NCBI RefSeq assembly: GCF_003574135.1
Contig: NZ_AP018341.1
Span: forward strand, 2,269,740 to 2,333,739
Origin: a cyanobacterium endosymbiont of Rhopalodia gibberula
GTDB taxonomy: Bacteria > Cyanobacteriota > Cyanobacteriia > Cyanobacteriales > Microcystaceae
Direction: 5' to 3'
DNA length: 64,000 nucleotides
Under the pieces are notes generated by a model. That model worked only from the letters and a program-made list of their open reading frames with translations. It was not told the DNA's origin and searched no databases. Below are positions 39,452 to 51,803 of this stretch, piece after piece. Position 1 is the stretch's first letter; the number at the start of each line of letters is the position of its first letter. The position numbers were made by a program, and so were the translations under genes.

Positions 39452-41584
39452 TCAAAGTTGTTGTTTCCTTCGATACCAAGCTCTGACTAACTTAATCTCA
39501 CTGTAGCTGTAATCATCTCCTAAATATTCTTTGATAGGAGTTAGGGTGCTGTCCCCAATTTTCTTGATGGCTTGAACAATAATATTTTGTCTAACTGGAA
39601 GAACCAATTTATCGATATCTACTGGTTGTCTTACTTCAATCAATTCCGAGAGGTGAGAGTAAATGGTACTTTCTTTCAACCCTCGCCTCTTAGCGATTTC
39701 CGCCGTATCCAATCCCTGTTGGTATAGCTGTAAAGTAACCATATTACTTTGGGTCGGTAGAGAATTTATAGAAGTTTGTCCTCGAAAAAACAACCTAATT
39801 TCTAACAAAAATTTCTCTCCATATTGATTGACTTTAAAGTCAGTTACTCCAGAAATTTTGGAGAATTCTTGTATATTTTTAGGTTTTAATTGTGCCATTA
39901 GCTTTAAACTTAAATCGGAAAAAATAACATAGGGAGCTATATTATTACTGTCTGCTAACTGCTTCCTTAAAAGTCTTAATCGATCAAAGAGTAATTCAAT
40001 CTCAGTTGCCACGTATTCATTATCTGTTAAGACTTTTAAGGCTGATTTTTGATTAACTGAAATCTTTACTTTTCTCTGTTTTCTTAAAATTTCCCAACTT
40101 TGTTTATTGAGTTTTAATACTGAAAATCCATCGCTAGTTTCATCTAATAGGTCCTGATGAATTAGAGACCGCCCAAGCATTTTCCATTCAGCTAAACTTT
40201 TATCTTTTCCAATACTATAAGTTGACAAAAGATGATGTCCATATTGTTCAATTTTACGCTTTTTTGATCCTCGTAAGACATCAATAATATGAGTCATGCC
40301 AAATTTTTCATTACAACGGACAACACAAGAGAGAAATTTTTGTGCTTCAATTGTCCAGTCTTCTGTCGGTTTTGGGTTAAGACAATTATCACAGTTACCA
40401 CACTTTCCTAAAAATCTTTCCCCAAAATACCGTAATACAATGGTGCGACGACAGTCAACACCTTCAGCATAGTCTACTACTTGACGTAACTGCTGACGGG
40501 ATACTTTCCTTTCTTGAGAGGAGGTTTTTTGATTAATTATATATTCAATTCTTTTGAGGTCAGATAAACTAAAAAACAAAGTACACTTTGCTGGTTCTCC
40601 ATCCCTTCCTGCCCGTCCTGACTCTTGATAATAACCTTCTAAATTACGGGGTAAATCATAATGAATAACGAAGCGAACATCAGGTTTATCAATGCCCATT
40701 CCGAAGGCAATAGTTGCTACTATCACTTGCACATCATCTCGGATAAAACGGTTTTGATTTAATCGTCTTGTCTGATCATTCATTCCTGCATGATAGGGCA
40801 AAGCCTCAATTCCATCTTTTTGTAAATAAAGGGCAATTTTATCTACTGAACGACGACTCAGACAATAGATAATTCCTGTCCCTTTCTGTCCACGAATATA
40901 GGTCAGTAATGTATTATAACTGTGGCGTTCTTTAGGTTTTACATCGTAGTAAAGGTTAGGACGATTAAAACTAGCAATATGAATTCTTGGCTGTCTCAAT
41001 CCTAACTGTTTGATGATATCTTCTTGCACCCGCTTGGTAGCTGTTGCAGTTAAAGCAAACATAGGAACTTGAGGATAGCATTGACGAAGTTGCTTTAATT
41101 GTCGGTATTCAGGGCGGAAATCATGCCCCCATTCAGACACACAATGAGCTTCATCAATTGCGAAAGCAGAAATACCTATTTTTTGAAAAATAAAACCTAA
41201 AAAAGGGGCAAATTTTTCATTTAATAATCTTTCCGGGGCAATATATAGCAATTTTATTTTGCCATGAACAATTGCTTGTTCACGAGACCGTATTTCTTGA
41301 GAACTGAGACTACTATTAAGAAAAGTTGCCCCAATGCCATTATCTAACAGAGTGTCTACTTGATCTTGCATGAGGGCGATTAAGGGAGAGATTACTACAC
41401 TTAAACCAGGTTTTAGCAAGGCAGGCAGTTGAAAACAAAGGGATTTCCCCCCCCCCGTCGGCATGATTACTAATAAGTCACGATTTTGTAAGGCTTCTTC
41501 GACGATTTTTGCTTGTCCAGGACGAAAACTATCATAACCAAAAAAATGTTTTAAGAACTGTTCGAGAGAATTAGATTGAGACAT
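39452..41584 (-). CDS. recQ: ATP-dependent DNA helicase RecQ
   Basis: RecQ unwinds DNA in recombination and fork repair. The superfamily 2 helicase core has motif [11 protein letters not shown] (about residues 41-50), DEAH in [19 protein letters not shown], and motif [17 protein letters not shown]. The RQC domain has the zinc cysteines ([15 protein letters not shown]). An HRDC domain follows (about 520-600), then a C-terminal helix-turn-helix ([20 protein letters not shown]). At 710 residues it is full length. I take [10 protein letters not shown] (41584) as start; the frame opens two codons earlier. A run of ten C (41447-41456) encodes the motif I glycines. Confidence 0.95.
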   Translation of the reverse strand: MSQSNSLEQFLKHFFGYDSFRPGQAKIVEEALQNRDLLVIMPTGGGKSLCFQLPALLKPGLSVVISPLIALMQDQVDTLLDNGIGATFLNSSLSSQEIRSREQAIVHGKIKLLYIAPERLLNEKFAPFLGFIFQKIGISAFAIDEAHCVSEWGHDFRPEYRQLKQLRQCYPQVPMFALTATATKRVQEDIIKQLGLRQPRIHIASFNRPNLYYDVKPKERHSYNTLLTYIRGQKGTGIIYCLSRRSVDKIALYLQKDGIEALPYHAGMNDQTRRLNQNRFIRDDVQVIVATIAFGMGIDKPDVRFVIHYDLPRNLEGYYQESGRAGRDGEPAKCTLFFSLSDLKRIEYIINQKTSSQERKVSRQQLRQVVDYAEGVDCRRTIVLRYFGERFLGKCGNCDNCLNPKPTEDWTIEAQKFLSCVVRCNEKFGMTHIIDVLRGSKKRKIEQYGHHLLSTYSIGKDKSLAEWKMLGRSLIHQDLLDETSDGFSVLKLNKQSWEILRKQRKVKISVNQKSALKVLTDNEYVATEIELLFDRLRLLRKQLADSNNIAPYVIFSDLSLKLMAQLKPKNIQEFSKISGVTDFKVNQYGEKFLLEIRLFFRGQTSINSLPTQSNMVTLQLYQQGLDTAEIAKRRGLKESTIYSHLSELIEVRQPVDIDKLVLPVRQNIIVQAIKKIGDSTLTPIKEYLGDDYSYSEIKLVRAWYRRKQQL

Positions 41585-41707
41585 TATCATAGAAAGAGTC
41601 AGAAGGAGTTACTATTGTTTCTCCCAACACCCCAAGTCAACAAGTTAATTTATTTAAAATGAGCTTTTTTAGCTCTATGTTCTATCCATTATCTTTAATT
41701 TTACCAT

Positions 41708-41759
41708 CGTTAACTAACAAAGCTAATCTGATATATCAGATTAGCTTTGTTAGTTAACG
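41708..41759. repeat. Perfect 52-bp palindrome with no spacer
   Basis: Positions 41708-41733 and 41734-41759 are exact reverse complements (26-bp arms, no loop). Its right end overlaps the stop codon and last codon of the small ORF at 41754-41864. It could act as a terminator for that ORF but no T run follows in that direction. It is the longest perfect palindrome in the window. Confidence 0.95.
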
Positions 41760-41864
41760 GTTTACCTTGAAAAATAATCTAGTAGCGGTAAGAATAGCAC
41801 CAAACAAAAGAACAATTAACGCCCAAACTTGATTTTTTAAGTTTTTTATACTTTTTCTAGTCAC
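41754..41864 (-). CDS. Possible 36-aa single-pass membrane protein
   Basis: GTG at 41864 with GAGGG nine bases upstream opens a 36-codon frame: a basic N-terminus (TRKSIKNLKNQ), a hydrophobic helix (VWALIVLLFGAILTATRLFF) and a basic end KVNR, following the positive-inside rule. The stop lies in the 52-bp palindrome. It is too short for most gene finders. The layout resembles small thylakoid subunits, but I match it to none. It lies 170 bp upstream of recQ on the same strand. Confidence 0.5.
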   Translation of the reverse strand: MTRKSIKNLKNQVWALIVLLFGAILTATRLFFKVNR

Positions 41865-43266
41865 TTATCTATTCCCTCGACGAAAAAAGTTGAGGTTATT
41901 ACTCCCAGCTTTGAATCTATCATAATTTTTTTAGAAAAATTTCAACTTATGATTAACTTACCTTGAGTTTCTATTTAACTTAATCTCAAATACACTCAAG
42001 AATTTCTTTGCTTGAATAGACAACAGTAGTTAGTTTATCCATGATTTACACTTCTAATTAAATTCTTTTTTATACAAATCTATACAATAAAAATAAGATA
42101 GTGAGTTTTATGAAAAAGGAGTTGATAGATAAACTGATAAAATTTAGTAGTAGCTATTTTATTTTACAAATTAAATTCTTGATCACATCATTTAAATAAA
42201 ACTGCTAAATTTAAATAAAAACCAACAATTAAATAATAATTGATATCTAGAAGGCTAATTAACTCTAATTTTGTTATTATCAAATAATAAAATACAATGG
42301 TTTATGATATCACTATAATAATTTTTTTACTCAATAGACTTGTGAAGTTAGTGATGTTATGTTACCTATTCTCTTTCTAGAGAGGTAACTAATTTAAAAT
42401 TAGTAATTTTCATAGTAAAAGACTAAAATAAACAGGATTAATAATCAAACTTTAGTAGGAATAGATTATGTTCCTGCAAATGCTTTAAATAAACAGAACA
42501 ACAATCCTAAGTAAATAAAAATTTACCGTACTGTAAAAATATATAAAATGGTAAAATTAAGGAAATTACTTTAACCGTGCAAGGGTAAAAAGTAAGTAAT
42601 TTTAATAGTCAAACTAATATCTACTATTGCTAATAATTATTTTCAAAAATAGTTGTTAACTTTAATACAATAATTTCCATTATAATGACGATAATATAGT
42701 CTCCTTTTAAGGAAAACTACTTTAGGTAGAAGTAAAGGTAATAGCCGATAACACAAAAATATTTAAAATCGTGCTGACAATAAATAATATGGGTACGATA
42801 AGGATTTCAAAGATTCTAAAATCGATAAAAATAGTCTCGCAAAAAAATTTGGATAATTGAGGTAAATAGACAGCATAGATGACCTAAATTTTTAACAAAT
42901 AGACTAGACCAAAAACATAGCAATTTTTATAAAAAAGCTAATCATGACTTATTGATTATAAAAAACTCAAAATAACCTCTTATCAAAACCTTGAAGGATT
43001 TTTAGTAAAAAATACTACTGAGTAATAATCTTTTAAGAATTTTTTGTCTCCGTTAAAAAAATCGACCTAAAATTAAAACAAGCACAAAGTTTAATTGATT
43101 ATTTTAAATTTTACTTTGTATTTATATTCTTTAATAAGATCGTTATATTTCGATTGTTATTTAACAGTACTGCCACGATTGTTGATAAGACAATTATTGT
43201 CTGATTAATAAATCATATCACTAGGTTTTTATATAAAAAATTACTAGTAATTAGTAGTTAAAAAAG

Positions 43267-43305
43267 AAATTATAAGTTAAACTCAGCTAGCTTGACTTAT
43301 AATTT
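43267..43305. repeat. Perfect 11-bp inverted repeat, 17-nt loop
   Basis: Arms 43267-43277 and 43295-43305 pair exactly in an otherwise featureless spacer. Confidence 0.7.
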
Positions 43306-44453
43306 AGACGTAATTATTATCCTAATTACTAGTTTAGTCACTATCAGCTTAACTTTGGTAAAATAGATGAGTATTGGCTCAGGTAATTTAGACAAAAAAT
43401 TAACTTAACTCTAGGAGTACTTATTCTATCTTTAACTGTTAATAAGTTTAATTAAAATTGTTTTTAGTGTATTTTTTATTTTTTTTAAATTTAGAATAGC
43501 TCTTTAAATAAAATTTAAAAGCTTAATTATTTTGACTGTTATGTTAAAAATTATTCTGTTGAAAATAAATTATATAAAAACTTATAGACATAAAACTAAA
43601 TATTGACTTTAACGAAATCTTTTGTAATCTAGGTCACTACTATCAAAAATAAAAACAGCACTATTATCTTGTTTATCAACTGACAGTATTTTTTAAAGAA
43701 AAAAGTGCCATTTTTTTAAAAATAGATAAAACGATAAGCAATGTAACTGCTTGTAATTGGTCAGAATATCAAAATTTTAAAGATTAATACTTTACGATTT
43801 TTTCTAATTTAAATAAATATTTATTGATAAAGTTATATATTTTTTTATAAAAATTATCTCTGATACATGGATACCAATACTCTAGTTTTTACTGACTTAT
43901 AAATAATAAATAATAGGAATTGATTTTATAAAACTTACTCTGATAAAAATCAGTCATCATTATTGTAATTAAATATACTGAGTTTTTAAAAACTTAATTG
44001 CATTAGTTCAATAGTTAGTATGAAATCATGTGAAATAGCATCATAAATTTAAACTACATTGGATTATAAACGACTGCGGTAAGTTATTGGCTTTAAAGTT
44101 AACTCCAGGTAACATAGATGGACATAAATGTATTCCTGAGTTAACGTAGTGTTTAATTTAAAAATTATTTAGAAATCGAAAATATATTGTTCAAGAAGTC
44201 TTTGAAAAACCTCTATTGATTAAAAACTTTAATTAATTATTTGTTGCAAATAAAAACTAAAATGAGAGTTAACAAAATTTATTAATAAATATTATTTTTA
44301 TGGAATTTATATAAGCTTAAGTTTTTTAGTTTTAAACGGCTAATTTGTGTAAATTGACAAGATTATTTAATCTATACTAATTTTTAAAAAAATCCTAGTA
44401 GCGTTAGCTATTAAAATCTGATTTTTAAAAAATTTTCCTTACTATGATGACAA

Positions 44454-44478
44454 TAGATATTAGTTACGCTAATATCTA
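44454..44478. repeat. Perfect 10-bp inverted repeat, 5-nt loop
   Basis: Arms 44454-44463 and 44469-44478 pair exactly, about 160 bp upstream of the glycosyltransferase start. It could be an operator or an attenuator, but nothing further supports that. Confidence 0.65.
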
Positions 44479-44636
44479 ACGTTGAACTTTATTTATCAAC
44501 TGTAATTGATTCACCCCGAATTTTTAGAAACCTTGCAATAACTAAAAAAAAACTGGTATAAGCAAGGAGAAAAAAAGAGTAAAGTTAGGTCAATAAACAA
44601 AATTAACCATTGAAAGGATGTTTGAGGAGATCTCTT

Positions 44637-45443
44637 ATGAAATTATCGATTGTTATTCCTGTTTACAATGAAATTCATACTATAGAAAGTTCTTTAACCA
44701 AAGTAGTTCAATCCCTTCCAGGGATTTCTAAAGAAATTGTTCTAGTTGATGATGGATCGACTGATGGAACCAGAGAATGGTTATTACAAACCTTTGGACA
44801 AGCAAATAGCCAGAGGATGAAAATTGAACTTGATAGTAATCAGCGATTAATAGTTATCGAATGCGAAACTCATCATCCTCAATCAGAAGTAGCGCCTTCT
44901 GGCTCCTTATCTGTCGGTGTTCAAGTGATCTTCCATAAACGTAATCAAGGTAAAGGGGCTGCCTTACAAACAGGGTTTAAAGCCTCTATAGGAGAAGTTA
45001 TCCTGATTCAAGATGCCGACTTAGAATATGATCCCCAAGACTGGAAACGGATGTGGCGATTAATTGAGGAAGGGTGGGCTGATGTGGTTTATGGATCTCG
45101 TTTTTATGGTGAACCCCATCGGGTTTTATATTTTCATCACCTCTTAGGTAATAAAGTTATTTCTAACTTTATTAATTTACTTTGCAACACAACTTTAACA
45201 GATATTGAAGTGTGTACAAAAATGTTCCGAAGGGAAGTGTTAGATGATATAGAATTGACTTGTAATGACTTCGGTTTTGAAGTGGAGTTCACCGTTAAGG
45301 TAGCTAAGTCTCGTCGTCGTTGGCGTTTATATGAAGCAGGAATTTCCTATTATGGGCGATCTTATGCTGAGGGTAAAAAAATTAATTGGACGGATGGGGT
45401 GAAAGCCCTTTGGTATGCTATCAGATTTTGGGCAACAAATTAA
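44637..45443 (+). CDS. Family 2 glycosyltransferase (dolichol-phosphate mannosyltransferase-like)
   Basis: A GT-A fold enzyme transferring a sugar from a nucleotide donor, probably to a polyprenyl phosphate. The motifs are KLSIVIPVYNEIHTI, IVLVDDGSTDGT (about 40-51), FHKRNQGKGAALQTGF, and IQDADLEYDPQDW with the metal-binding DAD. No C-terminal membrane helices, so it is the short DPM1-like form. The start is MKLSIVIP at 44637, behind GAGGAGA; the nine residues of frame upstream are excluded. It stands alone with long spacers on both sides. Confidence 0.9.
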   Translation: MKLSIVIPVYNEIHTIESSLTKVVQSLPGISKEIVLVDDGSTDGTREWLLQTFGQANSQRMKIELDSNQRLIVIECETHHPQSEVAPSGSLSVGVQVIFHKRNQGKGAALQTGFKASIGEVILIQDADLEYDPQDWKRMWRLIEEGWADVVYGSRFYGEPHRVLYFHHLLGNKVISNFINLLCNTTLTDIEVCTKMFRREVLDDIELTCNDFGFEVEFTVKVAKSRRRWRLYEAGISYYGRSYAEGKKINWTDGVKALWYAIRFWATN

Positions 45444-46165
45444 AGGAAATATAAATTTAGAAATGAGTCAATTGACACAGCTAAAATAGTGCATATGGTG
45501 CATAAAAATCTAGGTTGGTAACAAGCTTTTGGTTTGGGTCTACTAACAGAGCCAAGACCTTGCTACCAACTAAATACTTTGTGTATGTTAAACTAGCAAG
45601 AGAGTTAGAAAGATTATATCAATGGGACAGAAACTAAGATGATTAAAGTCATGGTAGTTGGTTTATATCAAAAAAATCTTACTAGAGCAATTTATTGATT
45701 TTAATTATTCGTTTAATTACGTAAGAAGATACCATAAATAAAAGTTGTATGTTTTTTAAAATAGAAATCGTTCGTTAAAATAACAGACTTTATAAAGAAT
45801 AGGGATAGTTGCGTCATTGTCTACCCAGTACTATTAAATCTATCCAAAAGGGAGATGGCTTACAATTAAAGAAAGAAAACGAATCTATACTTAAGAAAGT
45901 TATTAAGTGAAAATAATTAGAATCTTCTGAATCATTTGCCCAACGAATAGTTAAAAATTTATTCAATGAAGATTGATATCCTATTAGTTAAGTTTGATGA
46001 GAATCTAATTTGAATATGTTCTTAATAAAACTTGACAGGATCGGAAATTAGGACCGTCCTCTTCCCTACCGCTCATCATACTACCGATTAAAATAAGAGT
46101 ACTAGGATAAGTTGAAACCGTATTGTCGTCAACTTTTGCCTTACCCGCAGGGAATTAAGCCAATA
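45444..46165. other. Spacer, 722 bp, possible remnant
   Basis: A quasi-palindrome is listed separately. At about 45800-45975 on the plus strand a Lys/Glu-rich reading (DGLQLKKENESILKKVIK, then LESSESFAQRIVKNLFNED) is broken by two stops and may be a former gene; not identified. The clpB promoter must lie near 46000-46110. Confidence 0.45.
45514..45570. repeat. Quasi-palindrome downstream of glycosyltransferase
   Basis: Arms 45514-45520 and 45564-45570 pair over 7 bp; after one mismatch 4 more pair (45522-45525 with 45559-45562) and an inner TTGG/CCAA can extend the stem. It starts 70 bp after the glycosyltransferase stop and may be its terminator, though without a T tail. Confidence 0.6.
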
Positions 46166-48835
46166 ATGCAGCCAACTGATTCAAGTAAGTTTACAGAACA
46201 AGCCTGGGACGCAATCGTCAAATCACAAGACGTAGCCCGGCGTTTTAGACATCAAACCTTAGAAGTGGAACACGTTGTTTTAGCCCTGTTAGAACAGGAA
46301 AAAGGTTTAGCTATTCGCATTTTAGAAAAAGCTAACCTAGATGTCCTTCGATTACAACAACAGTTAGAAGTTTTTAGCAACCGTCAATCTAAAGTAATTA
46401 CCGTCGATCAACTTTACTTAGGACAAGGCTTAGACTTGATGTTAGATCGTGCGGAAGCTTCTCGTGAAAGTTGGCAAGATAAATATATTTCCGTTGAACA
46501 TCTGTTGATGGGATTTGCTGAAGATGAAAGGATTGGACGACGTTGCTTGAAGAGTTTTCAATTTGATCCACAAGATTTAGAAAAAGAGATAAGGGCGCTT
46601 AGAGGGTCACAAAAAGTCACCGAACCTAACCAAGAAAAGAATTATGAAGCCCTTGTGAAATATGGGCGAGATCTTACTGAACAAGCAAAAAAAGGAAAAC
46701 TTGACCCTGTAATTGGCCGAGATGAAGAAATTCGTCGTGTGATTCAGGTTCTTTCCCGTCGATCAAAAAATAATCCCGTCTTAATTGGAGAACCAGGAGT
46801 CGGAAAAACTGCAATCGCCGAAGGGTTGGCTCAACGTATCATTAACGGGGACGTTCCTGAGTCTCTCAAAAATCGTAAATTAATTTCCCTAGATATGGGG
46901 AGTCTCATCGCGGGAGCAAAATATCGAGGGGAATTTGAGGAACGTCTACGAACTGTAATGCGAGAAGTTACCCAATCTGGGGGAGAAATTATTCTCTTTA
47001 TAGATGAACTTCATACCGTTGTTGGGGCAGGTTCTCGTGAAGGAGGAGGCATGGATGCAGGCAACCTCTTAAAACCAATGTTAGCCCGCGGAGAATTGCG
47101 CTGCATCGGTGCAACAACTCTTGATGAGTACCGGAAGCATATTGAACAGGATCCTGCGCTGGAACGGCGTTTTCAGCAAGTGTATGTCAAACAACCGAGT
47201 GTGGAAGATACAATTTCTATTCTACGGGGACTCAAAGAACGCTATGAAGTCCATCATGGGGTCAAAATTACTGACTCAGCATTAGTGGCTGCAGCAACTC
47301 TTTCCCATCGTTACATTACTGATCGCTTTTTACCCGACAAAGCTATTGACCTTGTAGATGAAGCTGCAGCTAAGTTAAAAATGGAGATCACCTCTAAACC
47401 CGTTGAATTAGAAGATGTTGATCGTCGTTTAATGCAGTTACAAATGGAAAAACTTTCCTTAGAGGGAGAAGAACAAAGAGGAATGTTAATCATCGATCGC
47501 GCTTCCAAAGAACGCTTAGAAGGAATTCAAAAAGAAATAAAAAATTTAGAATCTACTCACGAACAACTCGCGTCCCAATGGCAGTCAGAAAAGCAGATAC
47601 TTAATGATATTAATACTCTCAAAGAAGAGGAAGAACAGTTACGTCTACAAGTTGAACAAGCAGAAAGGGCTTACGAACTGAACAAAGCTGCCCAATTGAA
47701 ATACGGTAAACTAGAGGTGGTTCAACGGCAACGCGAAGCAAAAGAAACCCAACTTCTTGATATTCAAGCGCAGGGCAAAACCTTACTCCGAGAACAAGTC
47801 TCTGACTCTGATATTGCTGAAATTGTAGCTGGATGGACAGGTATTCCTACCAATCGTTTGTTAGCGACCGAACGTCAAAAACTTCTTAAACTTGAAGGAC
47901 ATTTACACGAAAAGGTTATTGGACAACAAGAAGCTGTAGCCGCTGTTGCTGCTGCTATTCGCCGTGCTAGGGCTGGAATGAAAGATCCCTCCCGTCCTAT
48001 TGGTTCATTCTTGTTTATGGGTCCTACGGGGGTGGGAAAAACTGAGTTAGCTAGAGCATTAGCCGCTTTTCTCTTCGACTCAGAAGAGGCAATGGTTCGC
48101 ATCGATATGTCTGAGTATATGGAAAAACAGGCTGTCTCTCGATTGGTAGGTGCGCCCCCTGGATACGTGGGGTATGAGAAAGGGGGACAATTATCTGAAG
48201 CAGTCCGTCGCCGTCCCTATTGTGTCGTGTTGTTCGATGAAGTGGAAAAAGCCCATTTAGATGTCTTTAATGTTCTTTTGCAAGTCCTCGATGATGGACG
48301 TATTACTGATTCTCAAGGACGAGTGATAGATTTCCGTAACGCTATTATTGTAATGACTAGTAACATAGGAAGTAGCCACATCCTCAACCTTACACAAGAT
48401 GACACAGATTATGAGGAAATGCGTAAAAAAGTTTTGCAATCATTACGTAAACATTTCCGTCCCGAATTTCTAAACCGTATCGATGATCTGATTATTTTTC
48501 ATACCCTTAAAAAAACAGAGTTACGGCAAATTGTGCGTCTGCAAATCAAACGAATTGAAAAATTACTTAAAGAACAAAAAATTAGGATAAAGTTAACAGA
48601 CTCAGCCCTAGACTACATTGTTAATTCTGGCTATGATCCGGTCTATGGAGCTCGTCCTTTAAAACGGGCTATTCAACGAGAATTGGAAAATCCTATGGCG
48701 ACAAAAATACTAGAAAATAGATTTGTTTGTGGTGATCAAGTCATTGTTGACTGTCATAATAATAACTTAGAATTTTGTAAAAAACAATCAGAAGAAGATA
48801 TTGTTACAGTGAAACCTGAAGTAATTTTTCCCTAA
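46166..48835 (+). CDS. clpB: ATP-dependent disaggregase ClpB
   Basis: ClpB is a hexameric AAA+ chaperone that pulls proteins out of aggregates with DnaK. The two Clp_N repeats cover residues 1-150. AAA-1 has [13 protein letters not shown] (Walker A) and ILFIDELHT (Walker B). The coiled-coil M domain spans about 405-525. AAA-2 has [13 protein letters not shown] and [10 protein letters not shown], and the small D2 domain follows. No ClpP-binding IGF/L loop is seen, consistent with ClpB rather than ClpA/C. I chose [10 protein letters not shown] at 46166 (889 residues); the frame upstream to 46112 is not family-like. Confidence 0.96.
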   Translation: MQPTDSSKFTEQAWDAIVKSQDVARRFRHQTLEVEHVVLALLEQEKGLAIRILEKANLDVLRLQQQLEVFSNRQSKVITVDQLYLGQGLDLMLDRAEASRESWQDKYISVEHLLMGFAEDERIGRRCLKSFQFDPQDLEKEIRALRGSQKVTEPNQEKNYEALVKYGRDLTEQAKKGKLDPVIGRDEEIRRVIQVLSRRSKNNPVLIGEPGVGKTAIAEGLAQRIINGDVPESLKNRKLISLDMGSLIAGAKYRGEFEERLRTVMREVTQSGGEIILFIDELHTVVGAGSREGGGMDAGNLLKPMLARGELRCIGATTLDEYRKHIEQDPALERRFQQVYVKQPSVEDTISILRGLKERYEVHHGVKITDSALVAAATLSHRYITDRFLPDKAIDLVDEAAAKLKMEITSKPVELEDVDRRLMQLQMEKLSLEGEEQRGMLIIDRASKERLEGIQKEIKNLESTHEQLASQWQSEKQILNDINTLKEEEEQLRLQVEQAERAYELNKAAQLKYGKLEVVQRQREAKETQLLDIQAQGKTLLREQVSDSDIAEIVAGWTGIPTNRLLATERQKLLKLEGHLHEKVIGQQEAVAAVAAAIRRARAGMKDPSRPIGSFLFMGPTGVGKTELARALAAFLFDSEEAMVRIDMSEYMEKQAVSRLVGAPPGYVGYEKGGQLSEAVRRRPYCVVLFDEVEKAHLDVFNVLLQVLDDGRITDSQGRVIDFRNAIIVMTSNIGSSHILNLTQDDTDYEEMRKKVLQSLRKHFRPEFLNRIDDLIIFHTLKKTELRQIVRLQIKRIEKLLKEQKIRIKLTDSALDYIVNSGYDPVYGARPLKRAIQRELENPMATKILENRFVCGDQVIVDCHNNNLEFCKKQSEEDIVTVKPEVIFP

Positions 48836-49506
48836 GGTTCTTAAACACTTCTGTAGAAGTAGTTTTTTTATAAAAAAGTGGGGACATAACTTATCAAATT
48901 CTTAAGCTACACTAAGTAATATAGCAACTTAGCGGTTGCTTAATATATTCTGAACCATTGTTTCAAGGCAATAGTAGACAGAAAAATATCCTAACTGTTT
49001 TGGCGATTACTCTGATGATAGGAAAAATTTAGATAACTTCGATTTTACTTTAGCAAAAAAAACTAGGTTTAGGGTTGGTACGGATAGTCAGTAAGTAGAC
49101 TAGTTAGTCTAATTTTTTAGCTCACAATTTATTATCTTTTTTTTGAAAATCATTAAAAAACTATTCCTCTTTTTTATAATTTTTTATTTATGTCAAAATC
49201 TTTATTAAATTAAACGTCTTAAAAAAAGATAATAAATTGTCTAAACTCTTTAATTATGTTGGATCATAAGAGCAGAGGCATAATTACTGAAGTCCCGATT
49301 ATGAAAACATGAGGGACTTCAGTCCTAAAAGGCTTGCTATAAACTTTAAATTAATTTAATAACAAACTTTGCTTAAAGTTCTTTGACTTACCTTCAAGGG
49401 AAGAGTTATTCTCACTTATAACTCACAAATGGTCACGTATTTGTCACAGAAATTTTTCCCTCCAATCAACTAATTGTCGAACTTAAAGAACAAGCACCAT
49501 AACGCT
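48836..49506. other. Spacer before the nifJ remnant, 671 bp
   Basis: No gene. It contains an 11-bp hairpin (49286-49323). Confidence 0.5.
49286..49323. repeat. Perfect 11-bp inverted repeat, 16-nt loop
   Basis: Arms 49286-49296 and 49313-49323 (ACTGAAGTCCC and complement) pair exactly about 185 bp before the nifJ remnant. GC-richer than most hairpins here; could be an old terminator or leader element. Confidence 0.8.
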
Positions 49507-51069
49507 ATGAACACTCAAGTCTATGTCACTTTCGATAAAAATAAAGCGATTGCTAGAGTTACTTATCACGTTAATGAAGTGATTTCTATTTATCCCATTA
49601 CATCTTCGTCACCTAGAGGAAAATGGGCGGATGCTTGGGCTTCTTAATTATAACCAAACCTCCGGGTGAGTGTACCTTTTTTCGTCGGAACGCAAAGCGA
49701 GGAATGGGTAATAGAAGTTATTAATGAAGCATTGTAAACGAGAGTATCAACAACCGATTTACCGCTTACCAGACCTTATATATTGATAATTTATAATCTC
49801 TACAAAATAGCAGAAAAAACCACGTCAATTGGTACTCTATGTCGCAGCGCGATCTCTGGCTGCCTAAGCATTGTCTATTTTCGGCGATCATAGTGATATG
49901 ATAGCTATTCGTAGGACCGGGTTTGTGTTGTTAAGTTCTGCATCTGTGCAAGATTTAGCTGTAATAGCAACAGCAGTTAGTTTTGAAGCACAGGTTTTTA
50001 TAAAATTTTTGATGGGTTTGGAACTTTCTATTAAGTGCAGAAAGTGGAGTCATTAGAGGGTAGTGTCTTGCGATCACTGACTAAAGATAAATAGATGATT
50101 GCCCACTGTGAACAAGCGTCAACTCTTGATTATCTGATTAGTCGAGAAACTGCTACAAAAAGCAATAGATAAGTTTGCTTAACTAACGAGACGAAAATAT
50201 CATTTGTTTGAAGATTATAGTAATCCTGAAGCAAAAAAAGTTATTATTTTGATAGGTTTTGGTTGTAAACTCCCTCACGGAGGGGTGGATTATTTATTAA
50301 ACTAAGGAAAAAAGTTGGAGTCATCAAAATTATATTAGATTATCTATTTGAAGTAACAAAATTTATTAAAGTTTTACTAAAAATAGTAAAATAAATAGCG
50401 ATATTAGACCGAATTAAAGAACCTAAATCGGTTGTAAGTCTTTTGTGTCTAGATGTTGTCTCTGCTGGTTTAAAAAATGATTTGGAGCAGATACTAATCT
50501 CAAATTTGAAATCCAAAATATGAAAATAGTTGTTGGGAAACACTATTGATTTTCTTCTAAAACACTTTTTAAGTATTAAACAAATTTGTAATAGTTTGGT
50601 GTCAAATAATTTTTAAAAATTACTTTGTTTTTATAATTAAAGATAGTTTCTATTTTACCGTCTAAATTATAATTATAATTTTTTTACAGAATCTAATAAT
50701 GTTATTATAGCTATAATCTATGATTTGTACCTAAATTTGATTTTTTTTAAAAAATTAAATCTATCGGAGAATAAACTAATAATTACGTTCAATGATGCTT
50801 TGCATATGGCTCTAAAATATCTACTTTTGTAACAGTTATCTGTTCGTATTTTAAAATTTACTTGGCTCAATTAATTAACCTAGTTAATAACGCTCACTTG
50901 GTATTTACCATTTATGAATTTTTTTCAAAAAATTCATTGTTTAAAATAATTAACTAACAACTTATTATTTATTAATAAATAGTCTTTATATATTGAAAAA
51001 TATAGTGTTATTTTTTTAGCTCTTTCTAAGAAAAAATTATTGATAATTAGCTGCAAGTTTATGCTATTA

Positions 51070-51115
51070 ACACTCCTAATAAAGCAAATCTGTATTTCTG
51101 CTTGATTAGGAGTGT
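51070..51115. repeat. Inverted repeat inside the nifJ remnant
   Basis: Arms pair over 11 bp (51070-51080 with 51105-51115), then after one A/G mismatch a further 5 bp (51082-51086 with 51099-51103). The right arm lies in the reading that aligns with the NifJ segment before TYGKKGE. Confidence 0.8.
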
Positions 51116-51803
51116 CACTTCGATAAAAAACTATCGAGCAAATTTAAAAACATAGTCGTAAGACTTACGGTAAAAAGGGCGAACAAATTGTACAAATGAA
51201 TATGAAAGCGGTTGACTTAGCGTTAGATTATCTTCATTAAGTAACTGTTCTGACAACGATAGATGACGACGCAGCCAACATTGAACATCTGCTCTCCGAT
51301 ACCATATTTGCATTTATCTGTGAGGAATAAAAAAATTATGGCAAAATGGAAAACTTGCAACGTTATTCAATAAATACTTGTATGATACCTCAATGTCCGT
51401 GTTCAATATAATAGTAAGTGTGTCTTAGTGTATTCTTATGTAGTCATTCGGTCTAAAGTATATGAGAAATAAGTATTGACCAATGTACTCAAATGTACCA
51501 AAAATATTCAAAACTACTTATACAAAGGATTTAAACTGGGAAAAACTTGATTAAAATTCACTATCTAAGTCACTGCGGAGGACTATATCTGGTGTTGGGT
51601 TTGCCTAGATGTTTGTACTGAAAAAAATAAACCTTAATCCGAGTTAAAAGCAATAAATATGACTTTTCAATTACCAATACAGGAGCAAAATACCTTACAA
51701 TTCAATAAAATTAGCTATCAACAGATGTAAGAACCATTGTTTAATTTTTTTGTGCTTGTGCAGAATGCAGGCAAACCCCTTATATAAAATTAGCCACCCA
51801 ATA

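Larger units (their letters stand above)
41865..44636. other. Longest spacer, 2.8 kb
   Basis: Very AT-rich with stops in every frame; I find no gene or recognisable remnant. It has two moderate hairpins (43267-43305, 44454-44478). If coding once, it has decayed past recognition by eye. Confidence 0.55.

Noticed and set aside
49871-50056. 61-codon ORF starting SIFGDHSDM
   Set aside because: Not a separate gene: it is a fragment of the nifJ remnant read in one of its surviving frames.
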